DNA of 12,758 bases from SAR202 cluster bacterium (GTDB taxonomy: Bacteria; Chloroflexota; Dehalococcoidia; Lucifugimonadales; UBA1123). Below are positions 1-5,503 of the stretch, piece by piece; position 1 is the first letter of the stretch; every line of letters starts with the position of its first letter. The notes under the pieces are model-generated. The model was not told the origin of the DNA, did not search any database, and was given only the letters and a program-made list of their open reading frames with translations. The translations under genes and the position numbers were made by a program. The stretch spans positions 1 to 12,758 of the forward strand of contig JASLRP010000258.1 in the NCBI GenBank assembly GCA_030743915.1. The letters run 5' to 3'.

Positions 1-1
1 G

Positions 2-412
2 ATCCTGGAAGCTCGATTCGACGACTGCCAGCAAAAGGGCTTCGACGGCATCGAGCCTGACAACGTGGACGGCTTTCTAAACGATACCGGCTTCCCGCTG
101 ACATACGACGACCAGCTGAAATTCAACATCTGGCTGGCCGACCAGGCCCACCAGCGAGGGCTGTCCATCGGCCTCAAGAACGACATGGACCAGATCGCGG
201 ACCTGCTATCCCACTTCGACTGGGCGCTGAACGAAGAGTGTTTCCAATTCGACGAGTGCGAAACGCTATTGCCATTCATCGAAGCAGGAAAGCCAGTATT
301 CAATGTCGAGTACGCTCTGGAGATATCGGAATTCTGCGACCGTGCGAGGGCGATGCGCTTCATGTCTCTAAAGAAAAACCTAGACGTGGACGCGGCGCGA
401 GAGGCGTGCTGA
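2..412 (+). CDS. GH114-type glycoside hydrolase (TM1410-related), 3' part
   Basis: The reading frame is open from the window edge, so the N-terminus lies outside and only the last 136 residues are seen; the first full codon is at 2. The visible part contains the motif GFDGIEPDNVDGF (about residues 13-25 of the fragment), then SIGLKND, then an EECFQFDECE stretch followed by GKPVFNVEYA. This series is typical of the TIM-barrel family of endo-alpha-1,4-polygalactosaminidases and TM1410-related proteins, which are usually secreted and cut galactosamine-containing polysaccharides. The acidic residues in IEPDNVD are the expected active-site region. The C-terminal MSLKKNLDVDAAREAC resembles a normal family end, so the gene is probably intact apart from the missing start. 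Substrate is inferred from the family only. It converges on the minus-strand protease 74 bases downstream. Confidence 0.85.
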   Translation: MLEARFDDCQQKGFDGIEPDNVDGFLNDTGFPLTYDDQLKFNIWLADQAHQRGLSIGLKNDMDQIADLLSHFDWALNEECFQFDECETLLPFIEAGKPVFNVEYALEISEFCDRARAMRFMSLKKNLDVDAAREAC

Positions 413-486
413 ACATTCACAATGTCTGACGGCTGAACAGAATTTCCACTGACCAGCCACAACCGACTGAAGTATCTGCCGAACCG
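413..486. other. Convergent intergenic spacer
   Basis: This 74-base gap lies between two converging genes. The only dyad seen is a 5-bp hairpin (ACATT, loop CAC, AATGT at 413-425) directly after the hydrolase stop codon. No T-run follows on either strand, so it is not a convincing intrinsic terminator. Confidence 0.4.
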
Positions 487-1362
487 TTAATCATCAAGCA
501 GCAATTCTAACCGTTCTACGATGGTCTCAGATGCGATTGCTATTCCTGTACCTTCGAACAAGAGGCCCGTGATGACGTCTCGAGGTTTGAGAGTCGCCAT
601 GCCTATTACCTCTCCCCGCGCGTTCAAAAGCGGACCTCCGCTATTTCCGGGATTGATCGCAGCATCTGTCTGAATCATTTCTACACCGTCTATGTTTCTC
701 TTTGAGGATATGATTCCGCCGGAAACAGAAATTGATTCTCCGAGGATGTCGCTAAGCGGAAAACCAATCACAACTACGTCTTCCGCCAGTTGTGATGAGC
801 CAGAGTCTCCGAATCTCAAGGTTGGTCGGTCGGAATTCCTACCAACTTGAATGACTGCCACGTCGAAATCCTCATCGACGCCGATTACGTCGCCAGTAAT
901 TCCAAGATTCATTCCACTGAATTTGCTCACCACAGTGGCTTTGAGAAAATCCCCGACCACGTGAGCGTTGGTCATCACCAAGCCATCTTCAAAGAAGAAT
1001 CCTGACCCGGTGCCAGCAGGAGTGTGTACTGCAACGACGGCTCCGACGGCTTGAGATACCATCTGTGGCAAGCTTGCCGACATGGCTGTTGGAGTAGGCA
1101 ATGGCGTCACAGGCGGTTCAGCGGTGGGCGCGAGCGTTGGAATAATCACGGGAATCTGGCTCGGCGTGACCGTTGGCGTCCGAGTTGACGACGGTTGCTC
1201 CGTTGTATTTGGGATTCGCAAACGAAACGCAACTACCGTAGCGACAACCTTAGCTTCCACGGTGGCTTCGACGTTCAGCGGTTCGCCTGTCGGCTCCTGA
1301 CATCCGATTCCAAGCGCAACAACCAATAGACAAAGATTTACCAGTCCCGTTCGATAATTCAC
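487..1362 (-). CDS. Lipoprotein trypsin-like (HtrA-type) serine protease without PDZ domain
   Basis: A predicted 291-residue surface-anchored serine endopeptidase. I chose GTG at 1362 because it gives a clean lipoprotein signal (MNYRTGLVNLCLLVVALGIG, then Cys21) and overlaps the upstream oxidoreductase stop codon as GTGA. An ATG 48 bases further upstream would add 16 unrelated residues. After the lipid Cys come four tandem tetrapeptides (31-46) and a Pro/Thr-rich stalk (about 51-93). The S1 protease domain (about 100-291) shows the catalytic triad: His134 in TNAHVV, Asp167 in DFDVAVI and Ser241 in NPGNSGGP. The domain matches the HtrA/DegP protease core, but the chain ends straight after it with no PDZ domain, so classic PDZ-driven trimer activation is unlikely. 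It is the last gene of a minus-strand operon and is probably translationally coupled. Target proteins are unknown. Confidence 0.9.
   Translation of the reverse strand: MNYRTGLVNLCLLVVALGIGCQEPTGEPLNVEATVEAKVVATVVAFRLRIPNTTEQPSSTRTPTVTPSQIPVIIPTLAPTAEPPVTPLPTPTAMSASLPQMVSQAVGAVVAVHTPAGTGSGFFFEDGLVMTNAHVVGDFLKATVVSKFSGMNLGITGDVIGVDEDFDVAVIQVGRNSDRPTLRFGDSGSSQLAEDVVVIGFPLSDILGESISVSGGIISSKRNIDGVEMIQTDAAINPGNSGGPLLNARGEVIGMATLKPRDVITGLLFEGTGIAIASETIVERLELLLDD
1225..1272 (-). repeat. Four tandem tetrapeptides in the protease stalk
   Basis: Residues 31-46 of the lipoprotein protease read VEAT VEAK VVAT VVAF, four copies of a V-[E/V]-A-x unit just after the lipidated Cys. The codons differ between copies (for example GTC/GTG/GTT/GTA for the first Val), so this is not a fresh DNA duplication. 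The pattern looks maintained at protein level, perhaps as an amphipathic membrane-proximal helix. Confidence 0.6.
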
Positions 1363-2267
1363 TGCACCGCCGGCATGACCTCCTCGACAAAGGACTGGAG
1401 GGCGTCCCACATTATTGGAGGTCGCACGGCGATGCTGACTCGCGAGGCTCCGGCTTCTTCATATGCTTTGATCGCGTCGATGGCCTGCTGCGCTGTGCCG
1501 ACCACTGCCCCGTCGGTCGCGCCTCGTTCCTGTTCGATCTGCGCCGCTTGCGCGGCTGTGGCCCCCATCCGCATGTGGAGATTTACGCTTCGGTCCAGAG
1601 AAGCCGGGTCACGGCCCTCTATCGTGCATCGTTCATCCAGGATGGCGTTCAGCCTTGTGAATTCATCCACCGTGATATAGGGGACGTTCCATCCGTCTGC
1701 GAGACGCGCCGCTGTGGGCAGGGTCCGACGCTCTCCGCGCCCTCCGACGACAATTGGAATCCGCTCCTGAACGGGCCGAGGGTAGAGCTTGGCGTCATTC
1801 AACTGGTAGTAATTTCCAGAGTAGTTCGAAACTTCCTCGGTGAACAGCATCCGCAGGGCCTCAATCCCCTCCACGAGACGGTCGGAACGCGCCCCCGGCG
1901 AATCGAACGGAAACCCGTATGCGGCGTGCTCCTGAACGTGCCATCCGGCTCCGATGCCCAGTTCCACCCGCCCGTGGCTGATATGGTCAATGGTCATTAT
2001 CGAGTTTGCCAGAAGGCCAGGATTCCGGTACGTCACGCACAAGACATGGCATCCGATGCGGGCGTTTTCGGTCTCGGCGGCAAGCGCGGCCATTCCTGCA
2101 ATGGCCTCGAACTCTGGAGAGTTCCCGTCAATCGGCGGAGCCTCGTAGAAGTGGTCCCAAAGAGATATGAAGTCGAACCCGTTGCCGTCTGCGAACTTCC
2201 ACAGCCGCCTCAACTCGTCCATTTCGATGTCTTGCTGTCCGCCGTGGATGCCGATTTTCACTGCCAT
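1359..2267 (-). CDS. LLM class F420-dependent oxidoreductase
   Basis: A 302-residue luciferase-like TIM-barrel protein. Members of this class transfer hydride between coenzyme F420 (some use FMN) and an organic substrate in the cytoplasm. I chose ATG at 2267 (MAVKIGIHGG) because an AGGAGAGGAA ribosome site lies just upstream, and an ATG 36 bases earlier adds only unrelated residues. Motifs seen are SLWDHF (35-40), SHGRVELGIGAGW (97-109, typical of the F420-binding LLM group), an EHAAYGFPF stretch (113-121) and PIVVGGRGERR followed by AARLADGWN (171-194). The overall pattern resembles the Rv1855c-like F420 subfamily. It starts 47 bases after the enolase-superfamily gene and its stop overlaps the protease start, so it is the middle gene of an operon. 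F420 versus FMN and the substrate cannot be settled from sequence alone. Confidence 0.9.
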   Translation of the reverse strand: MAVKIGIHGGQQDIEMDELRRLWKFADGNGFDFISLWDHFYEAPPIDGNSPEFEAIAGMAALAAETENARIGCHVLCVTYRNPGLLANSIMTIDHISHGRVELGIGAGWHVQEHAAYGFPFDSPGARSDRLVEGIEALRMLFTEEVSNYSGNYYQLNDAKLYPRPVQERIPIVVGGRGERRTLPTAARLADGWNVPYITVDEFTRLNAILDERCTIEGRDPASLDRSVNLHMRMGATAAQAAQIEQERGATDGAVVGTAQQAIDAIKAYEEAGASRVSIAVRPPIMWDALQSFVEEVMPAVQ

Positions 2268-2314
2268 GTTGATTCCTCTCCTGATTTCATATCGTACCGT
2301 CATTGATGCCCAGT

Positions 2315-3364
2315 CTAAAGCATCGCCTCATTAACCTGCACTCCAAAGCCGGGGGCGTCTGATGGCCCCATGTAGCCATCGACAACCGGGGGTTGGCCGA
2401 TCCAGAGTTCATCCCTCGGAGCGTCACGACGTCCGGGGTTTTGCTCGGCAAGGTCGATACAGTCCGACGACACGATGAGATGCAGCCCCCAGACCTCGCC
2501 GCCTCGATGGGGAGCCACCGGAATCTGGGCGTCGCGGGCCACGTCCAGAATCCGCAGTCCCGCAGTTATTCCGCCACACCAGGTGATGTCCGGCTGCCAC
2601 AGGTCCAGAGCATCGGCCCTTGCGATCTCCTGGAAGCCGTAGTGGGTAGACTCGTGTTCTCCTCCCGCGATCAGCGTACTCCCGACCTCGCCCCGCAGCG
2701 CGGCCTGCCCGGCTAAATCATCTGGCGTGAGAACATCCTCGAACCAATGGATATTGTACTCTGCCAGACGTTTGCCCATCTCAATGGTCACATCTGATGT
2801 CCACGACATGTACGTGTCAATCATCACCAAGGCATCCGGCCCGAACAGGTCGCGGGCGAGGGACGCATGGCTGATCGCTGAATCGTAGTCCGATTCCTGA
2901 CCGGCCCAGCGGTGGGCGAACTTGTGCGCTGTGAATCCAAGTTCTCGGTACCACTCGGAGTCCATGCCGGTGGCATACGCCTTCACTCGATCTTTGCTCC
3001 GCTGTCCCACAAGCTGATACACCGGTTTGCTTTCAGCCTTTCCCAACAGGTCCCACAGCGCAAGATCAATGCCGCTCAGGGCCATCACGCCGATGCCTTT
3101 TCGACCGTAAGGCAGGGACTCCGAATACAGCACATCCCAGGCATCAGCGATGTCAGACACGCTGTTGACCTCGCGGCCCATCAGCAACTCTCGCAGGTGT
3201 CGATTGACAACCTCGACAGCCGCAACGCCACCGCCTCCGTACCCGAATCCCGTGACTCCGTTATCAGACTCCACCCTAACAACGATCTGCCAGAAGTGGG
3301 TTCGCCAAGAAGCTGGAACGTGCTGATAGTTGGGGTACACAGCTTTCACGTCAGTAATTTTCAT
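2315..3364 (-). CDS. Enolase-superfamily dehydratase (mandelate racemase group, rhamnonate dehydratase-like)
   Basis: A 349-residue, full-length member of the mandelate racemase/muconate lactonizing family. These enzymes use Mg2+ to abstract the proton next to a carboxylate; many dehydrate sugar acids. The N-terminal capping domain (about 1-125) is followed by the barrel. Likely metal ligands are Asp183 (MIDTYMSW), Glu209 (HWFEDV) and Glu236 (AGGEHE). The likely base is His286 (APHRGG), paired with Asp259 (LWQPDITWCGG). The Asp-His spacing of 27 equals the dyad spacing I recall for L-rhamnonate dehydratase. The second-strand motif is Lys148-Phe-Ala, not the Lys-x-Lys of true racemases, which favours a one-base dehydratase. 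The start ATG at 3364 has a modest GGAG upstream. It is the first gene of the minus-strand operon. The substrate is an inference: probably an acid sugar. Confidence 0.88.
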   Translation of the reverse strand: MKITDVKAVYPNYQHVPASWRTHFWQIVVRVESDNGVTGFGYGGGGVAAVEVVNRHLRELLMGREVNSVSDIADAWDVLYSESLPYGRKGIGVMALSGIDLALWDLLGKAESKPVYQLVGQRSKDRVKAYATGMDSEWYRELGFTAHKFAHRWAGQESDYDSAISHASLARDLFGPDALVMIDTYMSWTSDVTIEMGKRLAEYNIHWFEDVLTPDDLAGQAALRGEVGSTLIAGGEHESTHYGFQEIARADALDLWQPDITWCGGITAGLRILDVARDAQIPVAPHRGGEVWGLHLIVSSDCIDLAEQNPGRRDAPRDELWIGQPPVVDGYMGPSDAPGFGVQVNEAML

Positions 3365-3402
3365 CAGGACAGTTCTCCGAGATGCGTTGTTGTGTGATTT
3401 TT

Positions 3403-3422
3403 TCAGTCGAGATGTCAGTCGA
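3403..3422. repeat. Direct repeat TCAGTCGA in the divergent promoter region
   Basis: Two exact 8-base copies (3403-3410 and 3415-3422) are spaced 12 bases start to start. They lie 39-58 bases upstream of the dehydratase start codon. Tandem sites like this can bind a regulator, but nothing else supports that here. Confidence 0.4.
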
Positions 3423-3483
3423 TTGATGACGAAGTGGTCTCATGCTACTAGGCAGGCACGGCAGAGGGCAAGCTGAGGCGCTA

Positions 3484-3492
3484 TGTGATAAT
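3484..3492 (+). promoter_or_regulatory. Candidate extended -10 promoter for the crotonase gene
   Basis: TGTGATAAT matches an extended -10 element (TGn followed by GATAAT, one mismatch to TATAAT). No good -35 box lies 16-18 bases upstream. It would leave a leader of roughly 100 bases containing the hairpin at 3502-3531. Confidence 0.4.
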
Positions 3493-3501
3493 ATTGGCCC
3501 A

Positions 3502-3531
3502 GGATTTTTGCCCCTCCACGGGCAAGAATTC
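3502..3531 (+). promoter_or_regulatory. Strong leader hairpin upstream of the crotonase gene
   Basis: Bases 3502-3513 pair with 3520-3531 around a six-base CTCCAC loop. The core TTGCCC/GGGCAA is perfect, and the outer part continues with A-T pairs and two G-T (G-U in RNA) pairs to give about 12 pairs. No T-run follows on the plus strand and none is suitable on the minus strand. It therefore looks like a leader structure or protein site, not a plain terminator. Confidence 0.5.
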
Positions 3532-3600
3532 CAATTCAGTAACAAGTCTCGCTGGGCAGCGGTGTTTACGCCGAATATCAAACATTTCCGGGAGGCGATT

Positions 3601-4383
3601 TTGAGCTACGAACATATATTGACTGAGGTCCAGGGGCGTGTCGGCATCATTACCATGAACCGACCCGACAAATTGAACGCCATGAATCGTCTGATGGACT
3701 ACGAAATTCGTCAGCAGATCGCAACCTGGAACGATGACGATTCCATCGGGGCCATAGTCTGGACCGGGGCTGGTGACCGAGGTTTCTGTTCTGGAGCCGA
3801 CATTGGCGGGTTCGAGGCTCGCGTTCAGGGTCAAGCTGTCGACAACGCTGTTCCGCCGCCGACGGAGAGTTGGATCAACATGATCAAAACGGCGAAGCCG
3901 GTGATCGCCGCGATAAACGGCGTATCCATCGGCGAAGGCCTGACCCGCACGCTGCCTTGTGACGTTCGCGTGGCGTCGGACACTGCGCGGCTTTCATTCC
4001 GATTCCTGCGTGTGGGACTCACCCCTGAGGTGGCCTCGACGCACTACGCCGTTTATCTCATCGGCCTGGGCCGCACGCTGGAACTCATGCTGACCGGGGA
4101 ATTGGTCCCGGCAGACGAAGCCTTCCGCATCGGGCTGGTCAATCACGTGTACCCAGCGGACGAACTGATGGATCGGGCCGTCAAATTGGCTGCTGAAATA
4201 GCCGACAACCCAATTTGGAACCTGGGACAGGTAAAACATCTGGTGCATCAAGATTACTTGGAGCACGACATCGACAAAGTCCTGGCTGATGAGAGCAAGA
4301 TATTCGCCGAATCCCAGGGCAGAGAGGCGCACGCTGAGGCTCTTCTGGCCTTCCGCGAGAAACGCGCCCCCAACTTCCACTAA
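3601..4383 (+). CDS. Enoyl-CoA hydratase/isomerase (crotonase) family protein
   Basis: A 260-residue crotonase-fold protein acting on acyl-CoA thioesters. I chose TTG at 3601 because GGGAGG lies five bases upstream and the homologous region starts right there (MSYEHILTEVQGRVGIITMNRPDKLNAM). The frame continues 53 codons further up to an ATG at 3442, but that stretch looks non-homologous. Oxyanion-hole segments are visible: FCSGADIGGF (62-71) and NGVSIGEGL (106-114). By eye, the two hydratase glutamates (rat Glu144 and Glu164) correspond to Thr115 and Phe135, so normal hydration is doubtful. Glu143 in VGLTPE sits where delta3-delta2-enoyl-CoA isomerases carry their catalytic Glu. An isomerase or an uncharacterised branch is more likely than a hydratase. 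The C26 amidase follows 90 bases later on the same strand. Confidence 0.88.
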   Translation: MSYEHILTEVQGRVGIITMNRPDKLNAMNRLMDYEIRQQIATWNDDDSIGAIVWTGAGDRGFCSGADIGGFEARVQGQAVDNAVPPPTESWINMIKTAKPVIAAINGVSIGEGLTRTLPCDVRVASDTARLSFRFLRVGLTPEVASTHYAVYLIGLGRTLELMLTGELVPADEAFRIGLVNHVYPADELMDRAVKLAAEIADNPIWNLGQVKHLVHQDYLEHDIDKVLADESKIFAESQGREAHAEALLAFREKRAPNFH

Positions 4384-4473
4384 TTCGGTGTTTGGAGCGA
4401 ACAATAAAAAACGCTGAAATCAGCCGATGAGGAGGCTCCGAATCCATCGACCGCACAGAGGCGCATACCAGCA
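4384..4473 (+). other. Spacer with a stranded Shine-Dalgarno
   Basis: This 90-base gap holds a short dyad (GCTG, loop AAAT, CAGC at 4413-4424). It also holds a very strong ribosome-site-like GAGGAGG (4429-4435), but no ATG, GTG or TTG stands at a usable distance after it; the next gene's GTG is 38 bases on. A weaker AGAGG lies about 13 bases before that GTG. Confidence 0.4.
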
Positions 4474-5205
4474 GTGAGTGATACTTCAGTTAAACCAACC
4501 ATCGCCGTGACCTCCTACGGACTGGACGATCACACCCAGAAATACGTCGATGGCGTCGAACGCTCCAACGGTGAACCCTGGGTTATTCTTCCAGATCAAG
4601 GGATCAGTGTCGAAGAGTTCATGACGAAAGCCAGCGCGCTGGTGCTGACAGGGGGCGAAGATGTCCATCCATCAAGATACAACTCAACGCCCCTTGCGAC
4701 TCGCAAACAGTGGTTCAATGAGCCTCGAGACGCCATGGAGATCGAGCTTCTCAGAGCCGCCCTCAACGACGATATGCCGGTCTATGCCATATGTCGTGGC
4801 ATGCAGCTTCTCAATGTGACTCTGGGAGGCTCACTGGTTGACTTGGAAGGTCACAGCGGCACGTTCACCGACGACGGCGACATAGACGAGGTTGCGTATC
4901 ACCGGATATTCATAACGCCCGGCAGCAAACTGGCCGCGGTTGTCGGCTCTGGCGGGATTGTTCGCGTCAACAGCATCCACTACCAGGGCATGCGCGAAGC
5001 GCAGAAATCGCCGCTGCTGATGGCATCGGCCTATTCCCTGGAAGATGGCGTGATCGAAGCGCTGGAAAGCCCCAATCATCGATGGGTCATCGGGGTGCAA
5101 TTTCATCCCGAACGCCGCATGGAATTGCCCCCTCACTTCGACCGGCTTTTCCAGTCGTTGGCTGAACGGGCTGAGGAGCGCTTTTTCACAACGCAAAAAA
5201 GGTGA
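4474..5205 (+). CDS. Peptidase C26 / gamma-glutamyl-GABA hydrolase-like (PuuD family) amidase
   Basis: A 243-residue class I glutamine-amidotransferase-like protein. Family members hydrolyse gamma-glutamyl amide bonds, as in putrescine breakdown (PuuD) or folate polyglutamate trimming. The N-terminus (PTIAVTSYG) matches the first family strand. GGEDVHPSRY (60-69) is the usual substrate-side loop. The catalytic triad is complete: Cys107 in YAICRGMQLLN, His211 and Glu213 in GVQFHPERR. NSIHYQGM (167-173) is also a family motif. Length is close to E. coli PuuD. The start is GTG 4474, the only in-frame start candidate before the domain, and its ribosome site is weak. No putrescine pathway partner (PuuA, PuuB, PuuC) is visible, so the substrate is open. 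It may share a transcript with the crotonase gene. Confidence 0.9.
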   Translation: MSDTSVKPTIAVTSYGLDDHTQKYVDGVERSNGEPWVILPDQGISVEEFMTKASALVLTGGEDVHPSRYNSTPLATRKQWFNEPRDAMEIELLRAALNDDMPVYAICRGMQLLNVTLGGSLVDLEGHSGTFTDDGDIDEVAYHRIFITPGSKLAAVVGSGGIVRVNSIHYQGMREAQKSPLLMASAYSLEDGVIEALESPNHRWVIGVQFHPERRMELPPHFDRLFQSLAERAEERFFTTQKR

Positions 5206-5221
5206 AATTTAGTCACGAATC

Positions 5222-5230
5222 TGCTATAAT
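5222..5230 (+). promoter_or_regulatory. Candidate extended -10 promoter for gyrA
   Basis: TGCTATAAT is a perfect TATAAT (5225-5230) with an upstream TG, the extended -10 form. It starts 17 bases after the C26 stop codon. The -35 region (about 5202-5207, GTGAAA) is poor, which extended -10 promoters tolerate. Transcription from about 5237 would give a gyrA leader of about 265 bases. Confidence 0.55.
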
Positions 5231-5303
5231 TGGACAGCGATTTATAGTATGTTGTTTTTGGTGAATTCCTCGCACAATTGGTAATCTAATCCGAGCGTCA
5301 ATG

Positions 5304-5327
5304 ATTCATGCAATCCCTTGCATGAAT
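5304..5327 (+). promoter_or_regulatory. gyrA leader hairpin 1: perfect 10-bp inverted repeat
   Basis: ATTCATGCAA (5304-5313) and TTGCATGAAT (5318-5327) are exact reverse complements around a TCCC loop. No T-run follows, so it is not an intrinsic terminator. It could be an RNA hairpin in the leader or a dimeric-protein operator. Confidence 0.65.
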
Positions 5328-5347
5328 GGCGCCAAAACACCGGAAAC

Positions 5348-5401
5348 GTTCGGTCCTTCCGATCTGGCGATCGCCCAGATTCTTCGCGTAACTGACCGAG
5401 C
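5348..5401 (+). promoter_or_regulatory. gyrA leader hairpin 2: nested two-helix structure
   Basis: GTTCGGTC (5348-5355) pairs with GACCGAGC (5394-5401), eight pairs with one G-U. Inside, ATCTGG (5362-5367) pairs with CCAGAT (5375-5380). The apical part contains the 10-base palindrome GGCGATCGCC (5366-5375), which could also make intermolecular contacts. Confidence 0.5.
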
Positions 5402-5420
5402 TTGCCGGTGACATCAGCGT

Positions 5421-5453
5421 CCTGAGAAATTGGTCAACTCTTGACCTTCCAGG
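5421..5453 (+). promoter_or_regulatory. gyrA leader hairpin 3: nested stem
   Basis: GGTCAA (5432-5437) and TTGACC (5441-5446) form a perfect six-pair stem with a CTC loop. An outer CCTG (5421-5424) pairs with CAGG (5450-5453). It ends about 40 bases before the gyrA ribosome site (AGGAG, 5493-5497). Confidence 0.5.
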
Positions 5454-5503
5454 GCAACGCCGTCTGTCATTAAAAAGAGTGTTAAGCACAACAGGAGTCG
5501 TGC

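Noticed and set aside
1548..2306. Plus-strand open frame of 252 codons over the oxidoreductase gene
   Set aside because: It is antisense to a well-supported LLM oxidoreductase and its translation shows no family motif.
3442..3600. N-terminal extension of the crotonase from an ATG at 3442
   Set aside because: The extra 53 residues match nothing in the family and cover the promoter-like box and leader hairpin; the TTG at 3601 has an ideal GGGAGG five bases upstream.
5348..5401. tRNA-like gene in the gyrA leader
   Set aside because: There is no acceptor, anticodon and T-arm arrangement and no GTTCRA-type T-loop in the right place; it is only a nested hairpin.
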